From: Emiliania huxleyi CCMP1516
Taxonomy: Eukaryota > Haptophyta > Isochrysidales > Noelaerhabdaceae
Assembly: GCF_000372725.1 (NCBI RefSeq)
Contig: NW_005199029.1
Location: 35,866-59,863, forward strand
Direction: 5' to 3'
DNA: 23,998 nt
Positions 1 through 7,796 of the stretch are shown one piece after another. The notes below the pieces were generated by a model. The model saw only the letters and a program-made list of their open reading frames with translations, was not told the origin of the DNA and searched no databases. A program made the translations under genes and the position numbers. Positions within the stretch are counted from its first letter, which is position 1. Each line of letters opens with the position of its first letter.

Positions 1-59
1 AGTCCCGGATTAGCTAAGGCAACGAGCGGGGACGCCGCCAGACAGAGCGCGGAGGCGGG

Positions 60-200
60 AGGGCAGCCGGACAGTGCAACCAGACATGCAACGCCAGACA
101 CGCAACCAGACAACATGGAATGTACCAGATATCCAACCAGACATGCCACTACCAGCCAGAGCGCGATGGCAACCAGACAATGCACAAACGGAGACGTAAC
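60..200. repeat. Degenerate CAACCAGACA minisatellite
   Basis: The motif CAACCAGACA (variants GCCAGACA and ACCAGATA) recurs every 10-25 bases, for example near 77, 101, 134 and 171. The spacing is irregular, so this is an old, diverged tandem repeat. Positions 1-318 hold no convincing gene; the short ORFs there are by-products of the repeat. Confidence 0.55.
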
Positions 201-318
201 AGCGGCAGACAGACAGGGCAGAGAGCGAGGGGCAGAGCCTTCCGATAGAGAGAAGCAGCAGCCGCGTGAGGCAGCGCGCGAGCTAGCAGTGGGCAGGCCG
301 GACTGCTCGTGGCTATAC

Positions 319-1747
319 TCACTGGCTCAATGAGAGCCAACGTGCGAGCGCCTCGGTCTCGTCGTGCGGAAAGGGGTGCACGCGGCGCTGGCAGATGAGG
401 CAGATGTCCTCCTCGCGCACATGGACTAGCGGCGACAGATCGCGGTAGAGGTCGGTGTCAACGGTGCGCGTGACGAAGGAGCCCGAGGCCTCGACGTAGT
501 CGGAGATGTCGATCCTGGCAGGCCAGGTGTCGTGGTCGTAGGGGTCGCCCCCGAGGGCGGCCGGCAGCTCCGGGTTGCGCACCACGATGGTCCCCATCTC
601 GGCTGTCTCGGGCGGGTAGGGAACGTGCGCGAGGGTGCACGCGCGGCACCGCGTAAAGTGGCGGCACTGGTGCAGCGCGCGCGCGCTGGGCTCCATCTGT
701 CTCCATGTGTAAGCGCTGGGCTCGTCCTCGTCGGGCAGGTCAACATTATCGAGGTTGGGGTAGGGCACTTTGTGCCTGCGCAGAGCAGGGCGGCACTCGG
801 GTGGGTCAAAACGTGATAAGAACCAAGGGTGGGCAGGGTGGGGGAGGGGGGGGAGTGGGGGAAGCGGGGGACGCACCGCCACCAGCACGAGGCTGGGGCA
901 CGGTGGCAAACACGGCAAGGCAAGCCGATGGCGCCGGGGCGTTGGGCAGGCGAGTAGATGCTCGACGAAACGCGGTCGGCCATCTCCTCCTCCTCCGCCA
1001 CTGCCTCGAGCTGGTCTGCATTGGCCCCCGAGAAGCTGGCCTGCGCCTGCAGAGCAACAGAGGGTGCCGTGAGTCGCAGCATGAGTGGAACACGCGAGAA
1101 TGGGCGTGTGCGGATGCCTGCTGCAGCTGCAGCTGCAGCTCCGCTCCGCGCAGCTGCCGCCGCCGCCGCGCCGGCGGCTCGCCAGCGCCGTCGCCGGACG
1201 GCGATGCGTGCGGGGTCGGCTCGCGGGAAGCCTGCCGCGATCGAGTGTTCAGCGCAGCGGCGCCTGCAGCAGCCCCGGCAGGCGCCGCTGCCGCTGCAGC
1301 CGCTGCAGCCGCTGCCGCCTCGTCACGCCGCGCCTGCTCCGCAGCGACCCTTGCCCGCTGCTCCTCGGCGTGGGCAGTGGCAGCTGCCCACGCCTGCACG
1401 TTGTCACGGCGGGGCAGCGGCGGCGAGGAGGGAGGCTCCGGCGCGGGACCCGATGCCCGCGGGCCCCAACGGCTCGGCGCCGCGGCCAGCCCGTCGCTCC
1501 CAGCGCCGCCGCCGCCATCGCCGCTGCCGCTGGCCCTGGCGCTGTCGGAGCGCGGCGGTGACGTCGCCGACGCACCGGCCGCAGCCGGCGAGCCTGCTGC
1601 CTCTGCAGGAGACGCAACCGGCACAATGGCATCACCCGTTGGCGGCGCGGCAGCGGGGGCCGGTGGCGCAATCGGCTCGGCCAGGAGGGGCTGTTCCCGG
1701 GCATTCACACTATATTCCTCTGAGATAATATTATATTTCGCCGCCAC
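319..1747 (-). CDS. Three-exon hypothetical protein with Cys-rich C-terminus (5' end uncertain)
   Basis: Best model on the minus strand: exon 1 1747-1118, exon 2 1046-889, exon 3 775-319, giving about 414 residues in one frame. Intron 1 (1117-1047, 71 nt) is GC-AG, with CAG|GCATCC at the donor and CTCTGCAG|GCG at the acceptor. Intron 2 (888-776, 113 nt) has a good acceptor (CTGCGCAG) but a weak donor (TC|GTGCTGG), chosen because it keeps phase. The N-terminal half is Ala/Pro/Ser low complexity, with an Ala run and a basic stretch containing NTRSR and SREPTP. The C-terminal half is ordinary coding sequence with two Cys pairs (CRHFTRCRAC and CLICQRR followed by HPFPH), possibly metal binding. 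The frame opens at a GTG with no ATG after the in-frame TAA upstream, so an upstream exon is likely missing. The stop overlaps a consensus donor (CA|GTGAGT), so the 3' end may also be spliced. No family was recognised. Confidence 0.5.
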
Positions 1748-1819
1748 CGCGGCGCGCGCGCGCTTTATCCGCGCGCTATATTAGTAGAGCCAAACTTGTG
1801 TTCTTGTTTTGGATCAAAC

Positions 1820-2554
1820 TCTTGTTACAGCGAACACGATGCGGCCTCTGCCTCGGACTCCATACCCGAAAGAAAGAGAAGGGAGCTCGCGGGAGAGGTG
1901 ACGAGTGAACTACAGGTAGTGGGGAAGGCAGCCTCGATTGCCATACAGACATGGGTGCGAAACAACGACAAGACCAAGGCACGGGCAGAGGAACGAGAGA
2001 AGAATATAGGGTGGATAAAGCGCCTGTTCACGGCATGGAGGGTGAGCCACACCGAACGTACCGAGCGAAGAGCCGAGCGGAAGGAGGACGGGGAAGATGA
2101 CTCCGAGGAGGACGAACCAGTGGAAATCCAGTTGTCAGATGTCACGATGCATCCGAAGGGGACCCCAGCGCCGGCATCATCCGTAGAGGCACGAGTGTTC
2201 GAAGAGAGAGTGGACCTGAGCAACAACATGACCTGTAGGCAAATGATCGGAGTGGGAGTCAGAAATGTGGTCCTTGCGCGAGGGGAGCTCGATAGACTCG
2301 AGGGGCCAGGATACGCCGCGAGGAGGACGGAGTTGCGCCGAAAGGCGAAAGAAGCCGCGAGAACAAGGGACCGGCAGGCGGCGGCGTCGCAGGACGAGGC
2401 AGAAGAGAACGACGCGACAGAGGAGGAAGTGACAAGGGAGAGAACGACGAGGGTGGGACGACCGCGAGGTGGCATGAAGGTTGCAGCGAGAATCGGCGAG
2501 AGACTGCGAAGAGAGATAGGAAGAGGCAGACTCCCTAGGGTGGGCGACGGATAG
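1820..2554 (+). CDS. Unidentified charged, purine-rich ORF, no ATG start (3' exon or element fragment)
   Basis: An open frame of about 245 codons ends at TAG 2552-2554. It has no ATG near its start; the first in-frame ATG lies about 110 codons into the sequence at MHPKGTP. A possible splice acceptor (TTGTTACAG, about 1831-1839) precedes EHDAASASDS. The protein is rich in Arg, Glu, Lys and Asp, with acidic (DGEDDSEEDE) and basic (RRKAKEAARTRD) patches, a central aliphatic stretch (MIGVGVRNVVLARGELD) and a C-terminus with VGRPRGGMKVAARIG, AT-hook-like at GRPRGG. Base use is A/G-heavy on the coding strand, unlike the G+C-balanced genes nearby, which suggests a mobile-element origin or recent arrival. 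No family was recognised. It could be the tail of a retroelement polyprotein or a 3'-terminal exon. Confidence 0.4.
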   Translation, partial: SCYSEHDAASASDSIPERKRRELAGEVTSELQVVGKAASIAIQTWVRNNDKTKARAEEREKNIGWIKRLFTAWRVSHTERTERRAERKEDGEDDSEEDEPVEIQLSDVTMHPKGTPAPASSVEARVFEERVDLSNNMTCRQMIGVGVRNVVLARGELDRLEGPGYAARRTELRRKAKEAARTRDRQAAASQDEAEENDATEEEVTRERTTRVGRPRGGMKVAARIGERLRREIGRGRLPRVGDG

Positions 2555-2761
2555 CGCACCACACACCTCTCCTTAAAATCCCTGTGTGGTGGCGGCGTGC
2601 CGTCCTCCCATCCCTCCCTTGGGTTGTCTGTTTTCTTTCTTTCTTTCTGGTGGTTCAACACCGAGTTTTCAAGGGTCTGTTTCTCTCAAAACAGGGGTCT
2701 GTTTCTCAAAAAAAGGCGCCGCTGGCTGGCTTGCACCTTGAGCCTTCTCAGGCTTTCACTC

Positions 2762-2896
2762 ACTACTGCTACTGCTACTGTGTCCACTCTGCTACTACCG
2801 CTACACTGCGGCGGCGGGCGGCGGCAGCAGCATGGTGCCGCCGCCGCCGCCGCCGCCGAAGCCGCCGCCGCTGCTGCTGCTGCTGCTGCTGCTGCT
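2762..2896. repeat. Trinucleotide microsatellites (CTACTG, CCG, CTG)
   Basis: Three adjoining triplet tracts occur: CTACTG repeats near 2764-2780, CCG/GCC repeats about 2837-2869, and nine CTG units about 2870-2896. They make poly-Pro/Leu or poly-Gln/Arg readings in several frames, none with other support. Just upstream, AGGGTCTGTTTCTC followed by CAAAA is duplicated at about 2672-2717. Confidence 0.85.
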
Positions 2897-3595
2897 CTAC
2901 TGCTGCTGTGTCTACTACTATCCCGCGTCCTCCAAACGCCCCGACGCCTTGCGCAGCATCCGCCCCGATCGCTCGTTCCCGCAAAGGCGTGGGCGGCTGG
3001 CTGTCGCTTCCTGAGGAGGCGGTGGAAGGAGCGCAGTGCGGGGAAGCATCGCTCCGTGCCTCAAGAGCGGCCAGCGGGGCGACCGGTGCCACGCGAGCAG
3101 CGCATCGGCCGCCCTCCGTCGCGGCCGAGGTGCGTGAGGAGGGGAGGGGTGCGTGAGTGAGTTTGCACATGGACTTGGTGGGTGAGTGGGTCGGTAGGAT
3201 CCACCCGGCGAGGCCGCACATGCAGGACCCGGCACGCACGCGCCTCCGGAGGGACACTGTCCATATCCTGTGTGTACCGGCCACCCATCGAGGCGAGCGG
3301 CATGTGAAAGTACCGCGCTCACAGAGCGCCCTGGCAGCCACGGAGCGGGCGGGGTCAGGGAGAATATGTGTTCGCGAGGACGCAAGGGTCTACTGTGCTG
3401 GAGAGGCGAGTGCGAGGACCGCTATGAGAGCCGGAGGGTCTCTCTACTGCCCCTCGACCCCTATTGCACAGCCACAAACAAGGGTGGAGTGCAGCGCGCG
3501 AGGCAGTGTTTGTGCGCAGAGTCTGACAATCGCCAAGCGAGCGAGCGATTCTCGGCGTCGAGCGCCACAGCGGACCAGAGCATGGAACTCTATCA

Positions 3596-3614
3596 ACTGG
3601 CGCTTTGCGCCAGT
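3596..3614 (+). other. Perfect 8-bp hairpin in repeat copy A
   Basis: ACTGGCGC-TTT-GCGCCAGT forms an 8-bp stem with a 3-nt loop. The same 19 bases are present without change at 8155-8173 in copy B, although the surrounding sequence has diverged. Confidence 0.75.
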
Positions 3615-3791
3615 AGCCAGAGCTCGACGCACCTGCCAGCAGAAGGCAGCACGCTAACGCTCATGGTCATGTAGCCAAGCCTCGCGAGTGGGACACAGTG
3701 TGCGAGGAGAGTGCAGGTATCCGACGCGACCACACAAGCGAGTGCAGCCGAAGTGTGGCGGAAGTGCGGATGCGGAGCTTGGCACGACCGT

Positions 3792-3799
3792 CATATAAG
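3792..3799 (+). promoter_or_regulatory. TATA-like box in repeat copy A
   Basis: CATATAAG is followed by CACACAC and TCGAGCCTCAATAA. The matching position in copy B (TATAAG at 8387-8392, followed by GCACACACT and TCGAGCCTCAATAA) keeps the motif and context. This suggests the repeat carries a promoter; no transcript evidence is available. Confidence 0.35.
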
Positions 3800-4050
3800 C
3801 ACACACCATCGAGCCTCAATAACGCCGCCCTCAATAGCGTAGCTTCACGAGCCTCATTGACAGTAGCGGAAACCGCGCGGCTGGCCTTCGCGGGCGCGAT
3901 TTACCGCGGCCGAGTCCGCAGGGAGAACCCCACGTCTGCTTCGCAGACACTGCCTCGCAGACACAGCAGTCGCGAGGACACAGCGAGGACACAGCCGCGC
4001 AGTGAAGAAGAAAATTTCCTGTCAAGCGGGAGAATTCGATATTGCCTGTC

Positions 4051-4382
4051 AACTCGCACCCCCAGGGCTAGGGCTCTCTTGCCCGCAACCAAATGCCAAT
4101 CATCTGGCCCGCTGGGTGTGCTTCTTTCTTAGCCCCCCGGCCCTGGATGTGAGGTTGCTGACAACTGCACTCCAAGTGTGTCGCGGGGCAGGTTTCCGTA
4201 TGGATGGCATTGAAGCCCGAGGGTTGCGGAAGGCGCGCGGCGGGGTCGGCTTCGGGCCGACCGCCGCCACCGAGGGCCGCCGCGCCGTAGAGCGGCCCGT
4301 CGGTCTTCCTACCGGCGGTGCACGCGGCCGCGCTTGGAGGCGCTGATTGCTCGGCCGCGCGGGGCTGGTTGACTCGCCCGCT
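4051..4382 (+). repeat. Repeat segments X (4051-4179) and Y (4264-4382), first copies
   Basis: Segment X, containing GGGCTAGGGCTCTC and CCCCGGCCCTGGATGTGAGG, recurs in the same orientation at 21196-21325. Segment Y, containing GCGGCCCGTCGGTCTTCC, recurs inverted at 20071-20190. In this copy the two are only about 85 bases apart. Both overlap the C-terminal part of the minus-strand coiled-coil ORF, so that ORF probably belongs to the repeated element. Confidence 0.8.
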
Positions 4383-5491
4383 GGGGGTGGGGTGCACGGG
4401 GTTTGCGGCGGGGTCCCCAACGTCCCCGGGGGGCGCGGGGGCGGCGGCCCGCGCGCCGCCGCCGCCAGGGTGGCGGCGAGGGTGGTCCTCTTGGTGTCGC
4501 TCTCTATCGTGTCGGAGAGCATCCTTGTCTCCTGCTCGAGGTCTCGGACGCGGGCCCCGAGGGCTCGCGCTCGCGACCTGCCCCGAAGAGCCTCGAGCTG
4601 CGCACGGAGGCGCTTGACCTCCGCCTGTGTCCACGCGAGCTCGGCGCGGTCCGCCCGTCTCTCGGGCTTGTGGGACGTGCCGTCCAAGTCGACGTAGCGA
4701 TCTCCCTTGTCTGAGGGAAGATCGCCCTCCGTGTCTGCCTCCCTTCCCGCAGTCCGTCGCGGTGGGCTCGTCGAGCCGCGACGTGGCATGTACTTGCGCA
4801 CCTCGTGTAGCGCCGGGGGCTTGCACGTGTGGAGGGCACGGCCACCGGGCACGATGCCCGTCCGGACGCCGCCGCCCAGGGCAGCTGGCGTCAGGAGCGA
4901 TCGGCTCTGCAGTCGCAACTGCTCCCATTCGGGGGCAGCCTCGCCGGGTGCGCCGTACGCCTCATCGCCCGGCGGTGGCGCGGGACGCCAGCGCGCGTCG
5001 TGATACCACTGCGCGCCGTGGTCTCGTGACCCGTGGCGGGGATCGTGACCCGCGCCGAGGGCCTCCTTGGTGTCGTATGCCTCGTGCATCCCCATGCCTG
5101 CAGGAGCGTGCGTCCCTGCAGTGCGAATCCTGACTTGGCTCGCAGCGCTCGCACTGCCGTCACGGTCGGCTGCCCCGCGGGACCATGTCCTCGGCGGGCC
5201 GTCCAGCCCCGTGGTTGTGTAATTTGCCTCGGCGTCTCCCCGCCGGTGCGTTCCTCTGGGCTCCCCGCGATAGGGAACCCACGGGCGATGTCGCAACCCA
5301 TGCCGCTGTATCCAGCCCCCTAGGGTGGTCGAGCTCGAGGCGCGTTCCCCACGGGTCCGCTTCGAGTCCGTCCGGGCCATCAGACCCGTATATAGGATGT
5401 GTAGTTCGCCTCGACGTCTCCCGTCGATGCGCTCCTCAGGGCTCCCAGCGACTGGAACCCACGGGCGATGCCGCAGCCTATGCCGCTGCAT
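4100..5491 (-). CDS. Coiled-coil ORF of a probable mobile element
   Basis: An ATG-initiated 463-codon ORF on the minus strand. Its N-terminal ~110 residues read through two units of the tandem ~180-bp repeat and may not be genuine coding; Met at MGMHEAYD is a plausible later start. A middle region with GVRTGIVPGGR and HTCKPPALHEVRKYMPRRG reads as ordinary coding sequence. A heptad-like coiled coil follows (AELAWTQAEVKRLRAQLEAL, then ARVRDLEQETRMLSDTIESD), then a Pro/Ala-rich linker. The C-terminus lies in repeat segments X and Y, which recur elsewhere in the window. A coiled coil plus Pro-rich tail in repetitive DNA would suit a retroelement gag/ORF1-like protein, but no catalytic domain is seen. 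Function is unknown. Confidence 0.45.
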   Translation of the reverse strand: MQRHRLRHRPWVPVAGSPEERIDGRRRGELHILYTGLMARTDSKRTRGERASSSTTLGGWIQRHGLRHRPWVPYRGEPRGTHRRGDAEANYTTTGLDGPPRTWSRGAADRDGSASAASQVRIRTAGTHAPAGMGMHEAYDTKEALGAGHDPRHGSRDHGAQWYHDARWRPAPPPGDEAYGAPGEAAPEWEQLRLQSRSLLTPAALGGGVRTGIVPGGRALHTCKPPALHEVRKYMPRRGSTSPPRRTAGREADTEGDLPSDKGDRYVDLDGTSHKPERRADRAELAWTQAEVKRLRAQLEALRGRSRARALGARVRDLEQETRMLSDTIESDTKRTTLAATLAAAARGPPPPRPPGTLGTPPQTPCTPPPAGESTSPARPSNQRLQARPRAPPVGRPTGRSTARRPSVAAVGPKPTPPRAFRNPRASMPSIRKPAPRHTWSAVVSNLTSRAGGLRKKHTQRAR

Positions 5492-5640
5492 CTAACCCCT
5501 GAGGGTGGTCACGCCCGTGCGCCCACTGGGGGTGCGCCTCGGGCCAGTCCGGGTTGTTAGGCCCGGAGGTTGCATAGCTCGCCGCATCGTCGTCTCCGGT
5601 CTCCCGACGATGCGCTTCCCCAGGTCCTCCCTCGCAAGAG
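5204..5640 (+). repeat. Tandem ~180-bp repeat, 2.5 units, each with a hairpin
   Basis: The marker CGTCTCC falls at 5233, 5415 and 5591, giving periods of 182 and 176 bp. Units 1 and 2 align over most of their length (GGAACCCACGGGCGATG and AGGGTGGTC in both). Unit 3 keeps only the region around the hairpin. Stems: 5230-5234 with 5241-5245; 5411-5416 with 5422-5427; 5583-5592 with 5605-5614. The stem-forming bases change together between units. Confidence 0.8.
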
Positions 5641-5805
5641 GCCAATAGGAGGAGGCGCGTCCTCTGGCATGGGCGCTGCTCTCTCCACTGGAGGGTTGGT
5701 CTCCACCCGCGGACTCGCTTCGGACGAGCTCGCTATATAGGAATTTATTTTGTTCATGGACACGGGCCCACGCGGCACACGCGCAGGCCGATTGCAGGGC
5801 TCTCC

Positions 5806-5914
5806 CACAACCACGCTGACCCCGCCTCTGGGACCAACGACAGAGGTGAAACGACATTCGGCCCGCCGACAACAATTCGACCACTGGACACGATATCTAA
5901 ATGCGGCGGAGGCC
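5806..5914 (+). repeat. Repeat segment Z, first copy
   Basis: About 109 bases running from CACAACCACGCTGACC to ATGCGGCGGAGGCC recur inverted at 19962-20070 with very few differences. Both copies keep two open frames: one reads GPTTEVKRHSARRQQFDHW, the other TTFGPPTTIRPLD. Here segment Z is separated from segment Y by 1.42 kb; in the second copy Z and Y are adjacent. No function is recognised. Confidence 0.8.
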
Positions 5915-5925
5915 CTGGCACTCTC

Positions 5926-5979
5926 ACAGGTACTCCACCGAAAAAGAAAATTTCGGCCCTCGATCGGGCGCCAAGCAGT
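5926..5979 (+). promoter_or_regulatory. Block shared upstream of the kelch and FHA genes
   Basis: GGTACTCCACC, then AAAAGAAAATTTC, then GGGCGCCAAGCAG in order; the same three words with near-identical spacing occur at 10969-11011. The block ends about 120 bases before the kelch ATG and about 70 before the FHA-gene ATG. It could be a shared promoter or 5'-UTR element, or a fragment of one repeat. The CAG|GTAC start also resembles a splice donor. Confidence 0.4.
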
Positions 5980-6101
5980 GTGGGTGGCGGAAACGATGGC
6001 GGCACTGGCGGCGGCCGCACCGCCTGGTGTGGAACCTCAGGGGCGGCTCCTCGATGGCGGGCGCGAATTTCTTCTTCTTCGGTGCAAGTGTGTGTATATA
6101 T

Positions 6102-7328
6102 ATGGCCCACCGCATCGGCGCCCGCGTCGCTGGCCTCTCGCCAGCGAAGCTGTGCGCCATCATCGAGGCGCAGGCGGTCGCGAGCGACGCCGCGCTGCGC
6201 GTGGCGGACGAGCACGCCACACGGCTTGTGGAGCAGCCCGAGTGGATCCTCTCCGAGGTCCTCCTCTCGCCAGACCTCGTCCCGCACATCCTCGCCCAGC
6301 TGCCGACCAAGGAGCACGCCGCCAAGGCGACGTGCCGCGCGTGGCGCCGCGGCTGGAAGGAGACGCTGAAGACGCGCGAGAGGCCGCGCCTGACCGTGTT
6401 TGGAGGCATCGGCGGTGACGGCGAATTCATTCATTCGCTGGAGCGGTACGACCCGGTGGAGAATGCGTGGGATGGGGAGGAGGCCGTGGCGCCGACGCTG
6501 CCCGTACAAATTGATCCAACCTTGGCGCTGCTCGAGGGCAAGCTGTATGCGGTGGGCGGCTCAGTCTGGAATGACGGTGATGTGGAGCAGCCCGATTATT
6601 TCCCGCCTTCCGACCGCGCGGAGCGGTATGATTTGGAGACCAAAACGTGGGAGGCGGTGGCGCCGATGACGGTGGCGCGGTGGGCGGCCGGAGTGGCGGT
6701 GCTCGGGGGCAGGCTGTATGCTGTGGGCGGGCATTCCGACGACGAGGACCTCCCCGCCGGCTCCCTCACCTCGGTCGAGCGGTACGACCCGGCGCTGGAT
6801 GCGTGGGAGGCAGTGGCGCCGATGCCGACCGGGCGGACTGGGCTTGGTGTGGCGGTGTTGGACGGCAAGCTGTACGCCGTGGGCGGGTCGGGCGAGTTCT
6901 TCGAAAGCATCGGGGCGGTGGAGCGATACGACCCGGCAACAAACAGTTGGGAGGCGGTGGCGCCGATGTCGACAAGCCGAGGTGCTCTCGGCACGGCGGT
7001 GCTCGACGGCAAGCTGTACGCTGTTGGCGGGTACTCGAGCGATCCCCACGGGGACCTACGAGTTGAGCTCAGCTCGACTGAGCGCTACGATCCGGCAGCG
7101 AACGCGTGGGAGGCGGTGGCGCCCTTGGGCGCGCCGCGCCGTGACTTCGGGCTGGCGGTCGTCGAGGGCAGGCTGTACGCTGTGGGCGGGGTTGACCTGG
7201 CGGTCCTCGAGGGCGGGCTGTTCGCCAAGCGCAGCTCTGTGGAGCGGTATGACCCGGCCTTGAACGCGTGGGAGGCGGTGGCGCCGATGGCGACGGCTCG
7301 GGAGTGTTCTCTCGCAGTGTCGATGTAG
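6102..7328 (+). CDS. F-box/kelch-repeat protein
   Basis: A single-exon ORF of 408 residues from ATG 6102; an in-frame ATG at 6054 would add 16 residues. Residues 50-90 (WILSEVLLSPDLVPHILAQL, then CRAWRRGW) resemble an F-box, which docks to Skp1 in SCF ubiquitin ligases. From about residue 97 to the end there are six kelch repeats, each with LYAVGG, ERYDP and W-EAVAPM signatures, predicting a six-bladed beta-propeller that would bind a substrate. F-box/kelch proteins act as substrate receptors; the target here is unknown. The repeats are strikingly alike at DNA level (GGCAAGCTGTACGCCGTGGG and variants), implying recent duplication or gene conversion. Open frame upstream of 6054 is mostly repeat segment Z and is excluded. 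A TATA-like TATATATA overlaps the region just before the chosen ATG. The gene lies between the two dispersed-repeat copies. Confidence 0.85.
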   Translation: MAHRIGARVAGLSPAKLCAIIEAQAVASDAALRVADEHATRLVEQPEWILSEVLLSPDLVPHILAQLPTKEHAAKATCRAWRRGWKETLKTRERPRLTVFGGIGGDGEFIHSLERYDPVENAWDGEEAVAPTLPVQIDPTLALLEGKLYAVGGSVWNDGDVEQPDYFPPSDRAERYDLETKTWEAVAPMTVARWAAGVAVLGGRLYAVGGHSDDEDLPAGSLTSVERYDPALDAWEAVAPMPTGRTGLGVAVLDGKLYAVGGSGEFFESIGAVERYDPATNSWEAVAPMSTSRGALGTAVLDGKLYAVGGYSSDPHGDLRVELSSTERYDPAANAWEAVAPLGAPRRDFGLAVVEGRLYAVGGVDLAVLEGGLFAKRSSVERYDPALNAWEAVAPMATARECSLAVSM

Positions 7329-7796
7329 CGTACAGTGGGAGTTTAGCGCGTATAGAGTCAGTCTGAGCACAGTCGTCAAGGGCACAGCAGCTTCACTCGC
7401 GGCCCCAAGGGCACAGTCACTCAGCTATTGCGCATGCAAATGGGCGTGGAAGCGGAGCCCGGGGCGACTTGTCACTTGAACTCGCCGCTTTCCTCGCGCA
7501 CTTGAACTCACTGCGTCACTCGTTGTCAGATGTCAGATGTCACTTCGGCTCTCGCTTCGTCTCGGTCGACTAGTCGGTCGCTCGATCTGTATCTCCGCTC
7601 GCACGAGAGCAAAGATTAAGGTTTAGGTTTTAGGGACGCCCCTTTGATTGAACCTTCAATTTCGAGAAAGGAGTAACCGTCGCATGGACGTGTGCGTCAT
7701 GGACGTGTGCGTGTGCGTGCTAGGCGAGCACGGCGCGGCCTCGGCTCCCTGTATGGCCGAGATGTGCGTGGCCGGTACGCGCCGCAGCGGCAGAGC
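7329..7796. other. Intergenic, 3' of the kelch gene
   Basis: No gene seen. It holds a short shared repeat (about 7403-7490, see 10440-10545), a TGTCAGA duplication near 7525-7540, a degenerate telomere-like GGTTTAGGTTTTAGGG at about 7620-7635, and two copies of ATGGACGTGTGCGT at about 7684-7711. Confidence 0.5.
7403..7490 (+). repeat. Short dispersed repeat with octamer ATGCAAAT, copy 1
   Basis: Shares GCGGCCCCAAG, CTATTGCGCATGCAAATG plus GGCGT, CGGGGCG and CTTGAAC in order with 10440-10545. It follows the kelch stop by about 75 bases; the second copy precedes the FHA gene. The ATGCAAAT core equals the animal octamer factor site, but that does not show such a role here. Confidence 0.6.

Larger units (their letters stand above)
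2938..3975 (+). repeat. Dispersed repeat, copy A (LTR-like?), with internal insertion
   Basis: Two blocks match a second copy downstream in the same orientation: 2938-3150 with 7797-8009, and 3466-3975 with about 8031-8583, differing at roughly one base in ten. Between the blocks this copy carries about 300 extra bases (about 3184-3465), so it has an insertion or the other copy a deletion. Neither boundary begins or ends in clear TG...CA. The second block holds an 8-bp hairpin and a TATA-like box. ORFs across it are not conserved in frame between the copies and are not called. Confidence 0.8.

Noticed and set aside
705..1784. 359-codon plus-strand ORF and other plus-strand frames over the first gene
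   Set aside because: Antisense to the minus-strand exons, no ATG context, and composed of Ala/Arg/Gly low complexity.
3157..3475. Extra ~300 bases in copy A as a separate mobile element
   Set aside because: No terminal repeats or target duplication were found at its edges; a deletion in copy B explains it equally well.
2938..3975. Several 100-190 codon ORFs in repeat copy A (and their parallels in copy B)
   Set aside because: They do not stay in frame between the two copies, and insertions/deletions between copies are not multiples of three.
5750..6100. Upstream extension of the kelch ORF and overlapping plus-strand ORFs
   Set aside because: The extension runs into repeat segment Z and the shared block; kelch/F-box homology starts only after the ATGs at 6054/6102.
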